DNA from: Nitrosospira multiformis
GTDB lineage: Bacteria; Pseudomonadota; Gammaproteobacteria; Burkholderiales; Nitrosomonadaceae
Direction: 5' to 3'
Assembly (NCBI RefSeq): GCF_900111585.1
Contig: NZ_FOHI01000001.1
Span: 186,001-250,000, forward strand
DNA: 64,000 bases
Under the pieces are notes generated by a model. That model was not told where the DNA came from and made no database searches. It saw only the letters and a program-made list of their open reading frames with translations. The translations under genes were made by a program, and so were the position numbers. Positions 9,301 to 17,442 of the stretch are shown in pieces; the stretch's first letter is position 1, and the number at the start of each line of letters is the position of its first letter.

Positions 9301-10189
9301 CTACTTCCTTCGAGAAACCTTCAGTTTGAAGCCTTTTATTATTAATGGTGATTCGCAGGGGCGACAAGGATATATCGATCGCTTCTCTCAAGCTCCAGGC
9401 TTTGGCGTCATTATCCTTTCTACCTTGGCAGCCGGTGCTGGGCTAAATGTTACAGCAGCAAATCATGTTTTTCACTTTACGCGAGCATGGAACCCAGCCA
9501 AGGAGAATCAGGCCTCGGACCGAGCCTATCGTATCGGTCAGGAACGGGATGTCTTCGTTTATTGCCCTACCGTAGTTGCGGATGACTTCCACACTTTCGA
9601 ATTTCGCCTTGATGAGTTACTCAAGAAGAAGGCAGGGCTTGCTGATTCCACCATAGATGGCGGCGGAATGGCTTCGATGCTTAATGGTTCTGGCCGTGAT
9701 GCCACATTTAGCGATTTTATTGATGAAAGTGGAGATGGGGCAGCAATTCCTCGTCGGATTCTCAATATCGATGATGTAGATCGCATGGATGGCTTTAGCT
9801 TCGAGGTGTTTTGCAACCTCCTCTGGTCGAAGCAGGGATATCAGTCATTCATTACTCCTAAACAAGGGGGTGACGGCGGCATTGATGTGGTTGCATTGAA
9901 GGGACGTGAAGGCGAACTGCTGCAATGCAAAAGCTCCATCAATAGTGAAGTTGGCTGGGATGCCATCAAGGAGGTAACTGCGGGAGCGGCTCTCTATCAA
10001 GCTCGTTTCGCAGGTACTCGCTTCAGAAAAATTGCCCTTACTAACCAGAGATTTACGTCCGGAGCTATAACTCAGGCCGAAGCAAACAAGGTTCAGCTAA
10101 TTGTTCGCGATCGGCTTGACGAGCTATTAAAGGCTCACCCCATCACTAATCATGAATTCGATGAAGAGTTGATCGTGTGGAGCCATTAA
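6338..10189 (+). CDS. zorD: Zorya type I protein ZorD (Snf2 helicase fused to Mrr-like nuclease)
   Basis: ZorD is the nuclease/translocase that degrades phage DNA after ZorAB signalling. The 1,283-aa protein has an N-terminal half of about 600 residues without named motifs. A Snf2/SWI2 ATPase follows: Walker A DDMGLGKT near 640, box II DEAQ near 756, and a C-lobe with ILSTLAAGAGLN and QASDRAYRIGQ. The last 110 residues are an Mrr-like PD-(D/E)xK domain with Asp near 1182 (GGIDVVA) and QCKSS near 1195. The ATG at 6338 overlaps the zorC stop as TAATG; the frame is open 105 bp further up, but the coupled start is preferred. Confidence 0.92.
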   Translation: MGLLGLFRRKKKGGSTATLTSVWTPQGIQISFVSPLAEASPEALLDAVHGAPAEDALLGAYLAQLAIEGLCQIQADTVLLPWKQVYDLLKSPEHEGAIQFLALPPQRALRPILSHEASLSDSNFELHIDGWVEDQDPVMFSQLQGAVALVDGESCLLSEAAWTISDAVRLFGLRGPEMRSQHENELAWGRIRAMAEAVDAFYASPYLESTYVLTPQTLRLPLIKEETSFGRVFTVSPTFEDAPEGWLRAFDGFNAVQPHYDLTRGGRGRIRIVISEPVQKVLQVIKRDMPGRRVSGSRAEKFIHNPWAFLGDAAHEVLREEDFMQDKAEAGAVAAIFTLVPRMSNERIEHVDLVVTESFGNGSSCTDVKSFERAMQLEEFLKMLETALREDRERFPWNEYDLTIDAESTLQLEQGMQLAFLWRNQPAGHISFEDIYQLEGYSNRIEGIGVAKPIYVPILQKPNVGDESKQGWLPGDLTPMVRVMLQGHEGQVIIPLSKIWVDEFESQIVRAERAGVSEVRNEALPTLISTIQGRNLVDTFRTMLGVQDRVKGDGSSKPKNKRLSRETLLVKTNFHGVDYQEERRVSLALPEGTKAQLPVSLRTNIGLKKHQLNGVAWFQHLVSKAPHDCRGALLADDMGLGKTLQLLTLLGWYYEQHCNATPSIIFAPKSLLENWANEAKKFFTPSFPEILVLYADELRERKQPPGLIDEQLHSKGVVDLLRPRWVGDAKIIVSTYEVLISYEFSLAKQPFAFVICDEAQRIKTPGTQVTLAAKKLKADFRIACTGTPVENSLADLWCLFDFVQPGLLGALEEFGKTYRRPIECETEEQKQALARLQSLIAPQTLRRTKADIADELKKKLFGWKTAHTNVLRFKEGLGQHERLEIAISEYQRILYKGGLKKLQEANKEIDGKKRARLSFGALHLMKAVCAEPYCLPGTKFLPEKLGRDVHLTNSPKLQWVLEQLEQVKAAGEKAIIFTELREAQAALYYFLRETFSLKPFIINGDSQGRQGYIDRFSQAPGFGVIILSTLAAGAGLNVTAANHVFHFTRAWNPAKENQASDRAYRIGQERDVFVYCPTVVADDFHTFEFRLDELLKKKAGLADSTIDGGGMASMLNGSGRDATFSDFIDESGDGAAIPRRILNIDDVDRMDGFSFEVFCNLLWSKQGYQSFITPKQGGDGGIDVVALKGREGELLQCKSSINSEVGWDAIKEVTAGAALYQARFAGTRFRKIALTNQRFTSGAITQAEANKVQLIVRDRLDELLKAHPITNHEFDEELIVWSH

Positions 10190-10496
10190 TACACTAACAG
10201 AGGGGGTATTGACGACGGGCTGAGGTGGGGAGGCGAGAAGGAAGTTATGCTCAAACCGTTCCTAAGGCCGGAATGCACCAAAGTGTGCGGAATAATGGAG
10301 GTCGAATAGGGTGCAATTTAAATCCCATTCCATTCCGTACTCTGTGATCTTCTCGATCTCAAAATGAAGAGCCCTTAGGACAGGAGCTAATATTGTTGAG
10401 ATGAGTAAAATTCCGAGCAGACCCCCTAAGCAGCTCGATAAAGAATGTTTAGGCATGAGGTATACGACACGGTAATGAGAGGAGACAGGGGAATAA
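10190..10496. other. Gap between Zorya and McrBC modules
   Basis: No gene seen. Frames on the minus strand here are shadows. The start region of the next gene has a purine-rich GAGAGGAGA stretch upstream. A promoter for the McrBC unit is expected. Confidence 0.5.
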
Positions 10497-10856
10497 ATGA
10501 GTGAATTAGAGAGCGGTGAAACAATACAAATCGTTATAGAAAACCCTGCTTGGATTACACGGAAGAAGTTTGAAATTTCTTCTATACACCTGAGGTTTTT
10601 TCCGGCAGACGCACTTGGTGCTCGAGGAGAGGCAGACAAAGAAAAGTGGCCGGAGCGTGGCAAACCGGTTGAGTTTGATTATGGCATTGCAAAGAGTATT
10701 AATGATATCGCGACGTGGAAAAGCGGAAAAATGCGTCCCAGAGATAATCGGGTTATGAGAAATTTTTTAGAGGCAAACAAATTTGCCTTGGGCGATATTG
10801 TATGCATCACCCGGACTGATGAACGGAGCTACAAAGTCTCTCTTATTAAACGCTGA
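10497..10856 (+). CDS. Small protein coupled to mcrB (possible DNA-recognition accessory)
   Basis: The 119-aa product has a beta-rich look and ends with a basic block, SGKMRPRDNRVMRNFL, followed by a GDIVCI strand. This layout recalls B3/EcoRII-N-like pseudobarrel DNA-binding domains, but I cannot assign it firmly. ATG start after a purine-rich stretch (GAGGAGA). Its TGA is one base before the mcrB ATG, so the two are almost certainly translated together. I infer an accessory or specificity role in the McrBC system. Alternatively it is an N-terminal domain of McrB that has become a separate gene. Confidence 0.65.
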   Translation: MSELESGETIQIVIENPAWITRKKFEISSIHLRFFPADALGARGEADKEKWPERGKPVEFDYGIAKSINDIATWKSGKMRPRDNRVMRNFLEANKFALGDIVCITRTDERSYKVSLIKR

Positions 10857-10857
10857 G

Positions 10858-13086
10858 ATGGCCCAACCATTTATTGATGAAGTTTGGGGATTTTCCCAAG
10901 TATTAACTCAAGAAGAAATTGCAAATGGAAAGTTGGAGTTCAACCTTAGATATCGAGACCAACTATCAAGGTATCAAGAAAACGAGGGCGTTTTTCGTTT
11001 TCTAACAGATGACGGAATCCTCTTTAACGCAACAATTTCATCACTTGGACTTCCTTTTATTCTCAGTACGGAAATACAAGAATATTTTTTGCGAAAAGAC
11101 GTAAGTGTTGGCACAACTATTTATTTGGAATTCACCGATCCATCAAGAATTATGATTCGCAATTCTCCCCGGGATAAAGCAGTTCAGAAAAATTTTGACA
11201 AAATGGCTGGAAGCAATGGAGTTATGCCTAACGGTGATTTGAATACCATTTTGTATGGTCCTCCCGGAACCGGTAAAACCTACACGACCATAGAGTTGGC
11301 TTTGGAGATTCTCGACCCTGGATTTTTAGCAGATTATAAAGAGGATCGGACGGCGCTAAAGAAACGCTTCGATGCCTTAGTTAGCACCGGGGATGTTCGG
11401 TTTGTAACGTTCCATCAAAGTTTTAGCTATGAGGATTTTGTCGAAGGCCTCAGAGCGAGGAACGATGAGGATGGCAAGCTGCATTATGAGGTCGTGGACG
11501 GTGTGTTTAAGAATATTTGTACGTCAGCCGTCGCACGTGTAACTCAGCAGGCGGAAGCTCCTCTTGATCTTCGAGGCCGACGAATCTGGAAGATGTCTCT
11601 GGGTAACACTCAAGGAGTTGATGCTTATATCTATGATGAATGCATTGAACGGGGTTGCGCGCTTCTAGGCTGGGGAGGAACGATCGATTTTTCCGGGTGT
11701 AGAAGCCGAGAAGAGGTCTATCAGCGATTCACGGCGGCTAAAGAAGTGATTAGCAAGGATTCGTACGCTGTTTCTGCGGTTACCACGTTCCTCCTGAAAA
11801 TCAAACCCGGCGATTTACTCATAGTCAGCGAAGGTAATTTCAAGTTTCGAGCCATTGGTGAGGTAATGGGGGATTACATCTATCTGAATAGAGAAGAGCA
11901 AGGAGATCACTATGGCCAGTGCCGTCGCGTATCTTGGTTGCGGGTCTACGAACCAGCTTTGCCCCTCGATCAACTGATGAATAATCAGTTCAGTCAGATG
12001 ACCCTCTATGAACTCAAGGACACGGCAATTGATATGGCTAAGTTGGAGAAACTATTGACTCGAAGTACATCTGCCCCCATTGATTCAGCTACTGGCACGT
12101 TATTTCAAGTGGGGGAGCGCCTTGGTGGCTATCTCGTCCTCCGAGCGACATCGGAAGTTATTGAACTAGAGAAGCCCAATGGCAAGCACCTGCCCTTTAC
12201 AATCGAATTTCTAGAGACCCTGGCCGGCTACATACGTCAGGGAAAGCTGACTATCAATGATATTCGCGAGAAGCGCGTTTTTGACAAAGTACCAGATACC
12301 CAGCTAGAGCCTTATCTCGTGAATGGATATTACAATGTACTACCGTCTTTGGTTGAGCGGTTGTGCGGCAGTGCAAACGTAGTTGCAGAACCAAACTCGA
12401 TAGGTGAGAAGGGGACGAACACGAAGGTACTTATCATCGACGAAATCAATCGGGGCAATGTCTCTCGTATTTTCGGTGAGTTGATTACACTGATCGAGCC
12501 ATCGAAGCGTCAGGGTAACGATGAGGCGCTGGAAGTCGTCCTCCCCTATTCGAAAGAACGATTCAGCGTTCCGAATAATGTTTATTTAATCGGCACTATG
12601 AACACGGCCGACAGGTCGCTGGCTGGGTTAGACATTGCCCTGCGTCGCCGCTTTACCTTCAAGGAAATACCCCCCGATTACAGCCTCTTCGATGGAGTGC
12701 ATGTTGAAGGTGTCTCGATCGGGGAGTTGCTCCAAACAATGAATCAGCGGATCGAAGCACTGTTGGATCGCGATCACTGTATTGGGCATGCCTATTTTCT
12801 ACCATTGCGGGACAACAGAACTGTCTCACACTTGGCATCTATCTTTCGGCAAAAGATACTTCCGTTACTACAAGAGTATTTTTTCGAGGACTGGGAACGC
12901 ATCCGTTGGATATTGAATGATCATCGTAAGGAGACTGAACACCAGTTTATTACGCAGGGCATTTCCTCCTCACTTGAATTGTTCGGTAATAACGTCGAGG
13001 GCCTTGGTAACGTTAAGTCGCAATGGGAGCTACGTATCGAATCGTTTAATACCATCGAAAGCTACCGGGGCATAATCGGAGTTTAG
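10858..13086 (+). CDS. mcrB: McrB-type GTPase of a type IV restriction system, with an EVE/PUA-like insert
   Basis: McrB is the AAA+ GTPase that recognises modified DNA and drives the McrC nuclease. The 742-aa protein has a beta-rich N-terminal domain (about 1-110), Walker A GPPGTGKT at about 134-141, Walker B VLIIDEINRGN at about 524-534, and the McrB signature MNTADRS at about 581-587. Between Walker A and B lies an unusually long insert. It holds an EVE/PUA-like block from about 240 to 365 (WKMSLGN, LLGWGG, LKIKPGDLLIVSEGNFKFRA) and a second domain from about 420 to 505. An EVE-like pocket would suit reading of a modified base. The gene starts 1 bp after the small upstream gene; mcrC follows 2 bp after its stop. 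Confidence 0.9.
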   Translation: MAQPFIDEVWGFSQVLTQEEIANGKLEFNLRYRDQLSRYQENEGVFRFLTDDGILFNATISSLGLPFILSTEIQEYFLRKDVSVGTTIYLEFTDPSRIMIRNSPRDKAVQKNFDKMAGSNGVMPNGDLNTILYGPPGTGKTYTTIELALEILDPGFLADYKEDRTALKKRFDALVSTGDVRFVTFHQSFSYEDFVEGLRARNDEDGKLHYEVVDGVFKNICTSAVARVTQQAEAPLDLRGRRIWKMSLGNTQGVDAYIYDECIERGCALLGWGGTIDFSGCRSREEVYQRFTAAKEVISKDSYAVSAVTTFLLKIKPGDLLIVSEGNFKFRAIGEVMGDYIYLNREEQGDHYGQCRRVSWLRVYEPALPLDQLMNNQFSQMTLYELKDTAIDMAKLEKLLTRSTSAPIDSATGTLFQVGERLGGYLVLRATSEVIELEKPNGKHLPFTIEFLETLAGYIRQGKLTINDIREKRVFDKVPDTQLEPYLVNGYYNVLPSLVERLCGSANVVAEPNSIGEKGTNTKVLIIDEINRGNVSRIFGELITLIEPSKRQGNDEALEVVLPYSKERFSVPNNVYLIGTMNTADRSLAGLDIALRRRFTFKEIPPDYSLFDGVHVEGVSIGELLQTMNQRIEALLDRDHCIGHAYFLPLRDNRTVSHLASIFRQKILPLLQEYFFEDWERIRWILNDHRKETEHQFITQGISSSLELFGNNVEGLGNVKSQWELRIESFNTIESYRGIIGV

Positions 13087-13088
13087 GC

Positions 13089-14351
13089 ATGAAGGGGACG
13101 GTCACTGTGCGAGAGTATGCTCGCCTAACTCCCGGTCCCACGCGCAACTCCCTCGATGAAGCGACTGTAGCTCAAGTCGACTTCGATTGGCTGTGTTGTC
13201 TAAGCGCTTCCTTTCGAAATCGCGGTGCACCCCTACTTCAAATTGATAACCGTCAATGGTTGCGTCTAGATAATTTTGTCGGGGTCATCGAGATGCCCAG
13301 CGGCGGATCCCTCGAAATTCTTCCCAAAGACTTTGATGCTTCGGCCAATATAGAGACGTCGAGAAAACTGCTGTGCCGCATGATACAGGGGGCCATGGAC
13401 CTTCCGGTCCGAGATGTTGGGGCAGCCGATTTGGCGTTACTTGATGCACCCGTAAGCGAATGGGTTATTCGCCAGTTCTTGCTGGCCGTGGATCGGCTAG
13501 TGAAGCGCGGGTTGAGATTCGACTATGCTCAAATTGAGGAGGAGCAGCGGTTCTTGCGTGGCCAACTCGACGTGGGGCGGCAATTACGTCAGCCAGAAGG
13601 GAGGCAGCACCTCTTCTGGATTAGACATGACATATTCTTGCCGGATGGGCCCGAGAATCGGCTAATTAAATCTGCGTTGGTGATCGCAGGCGCCAATACA
13701 CAAGATGCAGAAAATTGGCGGCTTGCACACGAATTGCTTGGATTGATTGCGGAAATACCTATATCTCAGCAAATCGGAGAGGATTTCAAGCGCTGGCGAC
13801 GTGATCGGCTTATGGCCCATTATAAGCCGGTCCGCCCCTGGTGCGAACTTATCCTACGACAGCAATTACCTTTTGCTGGAAGCGGGGTATGGCGTGGTAT
13901 CAGTCTACTGTTCCCAATGGAGAAACTATTCGAACGTTATGTGGAAGCCAGTTTGAGACAAGCGTTACCTGGGGATATACGATTTATTTCACAGTCGACC
14001 AGCAAATATCTCTGCATTCACGAAGGGCAGGGTTTCTTCCAATTGCGACCTGATATATTGCTTTCAAGACAAACACAGAGCTGGATCCTTGATACTAAAT
14101 GGAAACTTTTGGATACTCTTGATCTGGTCAATCATTATGGCTTAAGTCAATCTGATTTCTATCAGTTGTTCGCCTATGGTCAGAAGTATCTGGGTGGTAA
14201 AGGAGACGTTATTCTAATATTCCCGAAAACAATAAGGTTTTATGAGCCCTTACCCCCATTTTATTTCTCCGAAGCACTTCGCCTATGGGTGTTGCCTTTT
14301 GATCTAGAAAAAAAACAACTAATCGAACCAATTCTTAAATTGTTACCTTAA
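13089..14351 (+). CDS. mcrC: McrC-type nuclease subunit of a type IV restriction system
   Basis: McrC is the endonuclease partner that stimulates McrB GTP hydrolysis and cuts DNA. The 420-aa protein has an N-terminal beta-rich domain of the McrC kind (VREYARLTPG, then WLRLDNFVGVIEMPSGG). A C-terminal PD-(D/E)xK nuclease follows, seen as LRPDILLS and WILDTKWKLL around residues 320-340 (D, then D-x-K). It starts 2 bp after mcrB, so both subunits are made from one message. Length and order match classical mcrBC. Confidence 0.9.
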   Translation: MKGTVTVREYARLTPGPTRNSLDEATVAQVDFDWLCCLSASFRNRGAPLLQIDNRQWLRLDNFVGVIEMPSGGSLEILPKDFDASANIETSRKLLCRMIQGAMDLPVRDVGAADLALLDAPVSEWVIRQFLLAVDRLVKRGLRFDYAQIEEEQRFLRGQLDVGRQLRQPEGRQHLFWIRHDIFLPDGPENRLIKSALVIAGANTQDAENWRLAHELLGLIAEIPISQQIGEDFKRWRRDRLMAHYKPVRPWCELILRQQLPFAGSGVWRGISLLFPMEKLFERYVEASLRQALPGDIRFISQSTSKYLCIHEGQGFFQLRPDILLSRQTQSWILDTKWKLLDTLDLVNHYGLSQSDFYQLFAYGQKYLGGKGDVILIFPKTIRFYEPLPPFYFSEALRLWVLPFDLEKKQLIEPILKLLP

Positions 14352-14661
14352 TCCGGCTGTGACAGAACTCAACGCTCGAGTTTAAACGTAAATACATTGA
14401 TGGGCGAAGTTTACGCTGCTGGAAACATGCAAACCCCTGATTTCCGCTTCAGCCCAGAAGATGACTGTGCAATTCGACTTGCATCTACTCGGGAATGCCC
14501 GCCTACCCGCGAATCATTATTCCTGCACATGCTAATCAAGCAGAGCTCGAGTTCAGCTTCCTTGCTGGCTTACCCCTCCAAATAAGGGGGCCAGTAGGTC
14601 AGCAGGGCTTTAATTATTTCTTGCAAACCAGGTAATCTAGATAAGCCCAGTGCTGCGATAT
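14352..14661. other. Gap between convergent mcrC and the SIR2 gene
   Basis: No gene seen. A short stem, CCCCT with AGGGG around 14573-14590, could act as a weak terminator between the convergent genes, but it has no long T run. Confidence 0.4.
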
Positions 14662-16017
14662 TTAGATCCCATTGACGAGTTTACAAAGGTCGCCATATCT
14701 GTGCTGCTCGGCAAAGCTCTTGAGCTCCTTGACCATTTCACTGGTCAAGTCAGTTTTGCGCCTTACCCAAGTTCGGTAGGCAGAACGAGATTTCCCCCTT
14801 TCCTCGCCTACGTAGTACCCTACCCGTTCAAGGCCATAGGCTACTGTTTGAAATAAAGCTGGAGGAAATCTATCCTGGGGAAAGGAAGTTAATATGTCGA
14901 GAATGATTTGGAGATTCTGGTTATAGCCTTCAAAATTACCATTGGGTGCAGAACGCTCCCAGGTTTCATCAATACATTTATTTAGGAACGATAAGAAGCC
15001 GGCAATTAAATGCATTTCGAATTTCGACAACACTTTGAGTACTTGTTTTCTGTATTTCTGATCGTCGATAAACTTCTTAATCATCCCATCATCAGCGTCA
15101 TCCAATTTAACGGCCAGTTTCTGGAGCTTAGCTTGTTCTTCACCCTCACTCGTCAGTAATTTCGAACGTACTGCAATAAACTCGTCAAAAAAATTTGAAA
15201 GATCGGCCGTTTCAAGAATTACTATACTGTTTCTGTCTCTGTAGGGCTCTTTGCGGGGCTCCTTTGTTCGCAGGATCTGGATAACGTCATGTGGATAATT
15301 GACTTGCTCGCTCTTAAATACGTTTCTTGACCAATCTAGTGCTGTCAAAACATTAACGTCACCTAATCCATAACCTAGCAGTAACGTTGTAGATTCCTTT
15401 ATCGTTAGCGCTAACTTAATCTGTCTATACTGGTTTGGCCGGAATAACGCTACAAAATCCTCTTGAGCTATGATAATTTCTTGAGGATTAGTTCTAATGC
15501 CATGCAAGTGAAATACAGGAATTACCCCTCTTCGAGACGATAAAGCATCATTCGGGCCAAGTGGAGCTGACTTCCCGGTGAGTAGACTTTCGATGACTAA
15601 ATCATAGTTGGTTGTAATAATCCAAGAGGGAGAAAGGACTTCTAGGTACTTCGAGAATTTTTCTCTCTTGGTTTGATTTGGATACCAACTTGTGAGGGTG
15701 GAAATTTTGCTCTTTAGTTGAACAAGTGATTGCCCATACTCGCATCCAGTTGTCTCGCTATGTACTTTGCAAATCGCAGAAGCTATATCCGGATAACTTA
15801 CCCCTTCCTTTCCAATCTCCTTATAGTTAACACTTAATTTCTTAGAGGCTTGCTCTAGCAAATCTCTCCAGGATAGAGCGATTTCTTCAATATCGTCATT
15901 TAGAACCGCTTTAGAAAACCCAGCGCCAATAAATGCCCCTAGATTTCCATAGCTCGCAGACCTAGAGAGGAAATCCAAGACATCGTTTCTGGTTGGTAAG
16001 GTAGGTAGAGTAAACAC
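14662..16017 (-). CDS. SIR2-domain protein, probable anti-phage NAD-degrading enzyme
   Basis: Defence SIR2 proteins break down NAD+ on infection and cause abortive infection. The 451-aa protein begins with a SIR2-like Rossmann domain: GAFIGAGFSK near residue 28 (NAD-binding loop), ITTNYDLVIES near 137, and VFHLHG near 170 giving the catalytic His. The last 200 or so residues are helical with no domain I recognise; in similar proteins this part senses the trigger. The start is a GTG with a weak ribosome binding site. No TIR-domain partner (Thoeris) or Argonaute lies nearby, so it is either a stand-alone system or an orphan. Confidence 0.8.
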   Translation of the reverse strand: MFTLPTLPTRNDVLDFLSRSASYGNLGAFIGAGFSKAVLNDDIEEIALSWRDLLEQASKKLSVNYKEIGKEGVSYPDIASAICKVHSETTGCEYGQSLVQLKSKISTLTSWYPNQTKREKFSKYLEVLSPSWIITTNYDLVIESLLTGKSAPLGPNDALSSRRGVIPVFHLHGIRTNPQEIIIAQEDFVALFRPNQYRQIKLALTIKESTTLLLGYGLGDVNVLTALDWSRNVFKSEQVNYPHDVIQILRTKEPRKEPYRDRNSIVILETADLSNFFDEFIAVRSKLLTSEGEEQAKLQKLAVKLDDADDGMIKKFIDDQKYRKQVLKVLSKFEMHLIAGFLSFLNKCIDETWERSAPNGNFEGYNQNLQIILDILTSFPQDRFPPALFQTVAYGLERVGYYVGEERGKSRSAYRTWVRRKTDLTSEMVKELKSFAEQHRYGDLCKLVNGI

Positions 16018-16489
16018 GATTAAGAATTCTTTGTTTGCTTTGTTACAGCTGCCACGCTCTACCTAACTCATCCGTTAATTGGATGGTATTTGACAGAGCA
16101 GGAACACTTTGAGGTAGATAAGGAGTGGAAGATTACCGAAAACAAAGGCGGGCCCATTCAGCCCTCAAGGCACCTTTAACCTCTCAATCTTTCGGATACT
16201 TGTCTTTAGCCTTGCCTTTCCAGGCTAGCCCCCGTCTTCATGGCCACAGCGGTTGTTACTGCAATAACGTGCGGTGCAGAAGGGGTGGCTGAGTCGGCGG
16301 GCATTTGCCTTGATCCCATAAATTTCGAACAAGCCTAAGAATCTGATTTTCGGCCGCAGCTCGTTTCGAGTCACAGCTTAAGCGCTTGAATCGACCCCCA
16401 CAGCACTTTTTGCAGCTAAGCACATGCGGCAATGTTTGTCTGGCTGGAGGGTATAGTAGAATGCCACCAAATTACCGATTTAATTTATT
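16018..16489. other. Gap upstream of the SIR2 gene, no gene seen
   Basis: Both strands are crowded with stops. The SIR2 promoter must lie here, reading leftward. I see no repeat or RNA gene. Confidence 0.4.
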
Positions 16490-16747
16490 TGAAGGCAAGG
16501 CCTAAGCAATTCGGATAGGCATGACAACTGCTGGCATAAGGTTAAAAAATCTGGAAAGCTGCTGCGGGCTCTGCCCCTGGAAGCAATGAGGCGCAATCTG
16601 CGGTCGAAAGGTGATTCAAGCGAGCTTTCGCCAGCCCCGGAGCAGATGGGTGCGCCTGTAGCAGTCCAATGATGAGTACCTCTCGGTTCCAGCAATCATC
16701 ATTGCAGCGCTGGAAAGGGAATTTGAGCGGCAGAGTAGGAAATTCTG
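16490..16747 (+). pseudogene. Possible C-terminal remnant of an unknown gene
   Basis: One frame reads KLLRALPLEAMRRNLRSKG onward without stops to about 16670. After a single-base shift the coding look continues as NDEYLSVPAIIIAALEREF, ending at a stop just before the methyltransferase gene. The codon use looks coding, yet there is no start and a frameshift is needed. No family recognised. Confidence 0.25.
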
Positions 16748-16756
16748 AGGATATAC

Positions 16757-17428
16757 ATGAAGCGACTCGACGAGAACATTGGCAGGCAAACGGCTGTCGA
16801 ATTTAGTAACTTTGTGGCTGGTCGCAAATTTAAAACTATCCTCGCAGACCCGCCTTGGCAATTTCAAAACCGGACCGGGAAGATTGCCCCAGAGCATGGG
16901 CGCCTTAGTCGGTATGGCACTTTGACGCTCGACGACATCAAAGCGATGCCGGTCGAGTCCGCTGCAGAAGATACTGCACATTTATATCTCTGGGTGCCGA
17001 ATGCACTACTTCCAGAGGGTCTTGCTGTCATGGCTGCTTGGGGATTTAACTACAAGAGCAACTTGGTATGGCACAAGTTGCGTAAGGATGGTGGCAGTGA
17101 CGGCCGTGGTGTCGGTTTCTACTTCCGAAATGTCACTGAGCTTATCTTGTTTGGAGTACGCGGTAAGAATGCACGCACTCTTGCCCCAGGCCGCACCCAA
17201 GTCAACTACATTGGAACGCGTAAGCGGGAACACTCTCGCAAACCCGATGAGCAGTACGACATTATCCAAGCTTGCAGTCCAGGACCGTACCTGGAATTGT
17301 TCGCCCGGGGAGAGCGCCCTGGCTGGACTATCTGGGGCAATCAAGCTGACGAGAGTTACGTTCCTACATGGTCGACTTATTCAAACCATTCGCGCAGCCA
17401 GATTTTCGACTTGGAGCCTACGAAGTAG
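16757..17428 (+). CDS. MT-A70-family DNA adenine N6-methyltransferase
   Basis: The 223-aa protein has the MT-A70 catalytic motif DPPW (ILADPPWQFQNRTGK, near residue 35), followed by HLYLWVPNALL, GFNYKSNLVWHK and GRGVGFYFRNVTELIL. PGPYLELFARGERPGWTIW close to the end completes the SAM-binding fold of this family. MT-A70 enzymes in bacteria often serve as modification subunits (M.MunI type). The ATG has a GAGG ribosome binding site. It converges on a BglII-like endonuclease gene 14 bp away, so it probably protects the host sites of that enzyme. A phage-derived orphan methyltransferase is the alternative. Confidence 0.88.
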   Translation: MKRLDENIGRQTAVEFSNFVAGRKFKTILADPPWQFQNRTGKIAPEHGRLSRYGTLTLDDIKAMPVESAAEDTAHLYLWVPNALLPEGLAVMAAWGFNYKSNLVWHKLRKDGGSDGRGVGFYFRNVTELILFGVRGKNARTLAPGRTQVNYIGTRKREHSRKPDEQYDIIQACSPGPYLELFARGERPGWTIWGNQADESYVPTWSTYSNHSRSQIFDLEPTK

Positions 17429-17442
17429 CGGGGCTAAACATC

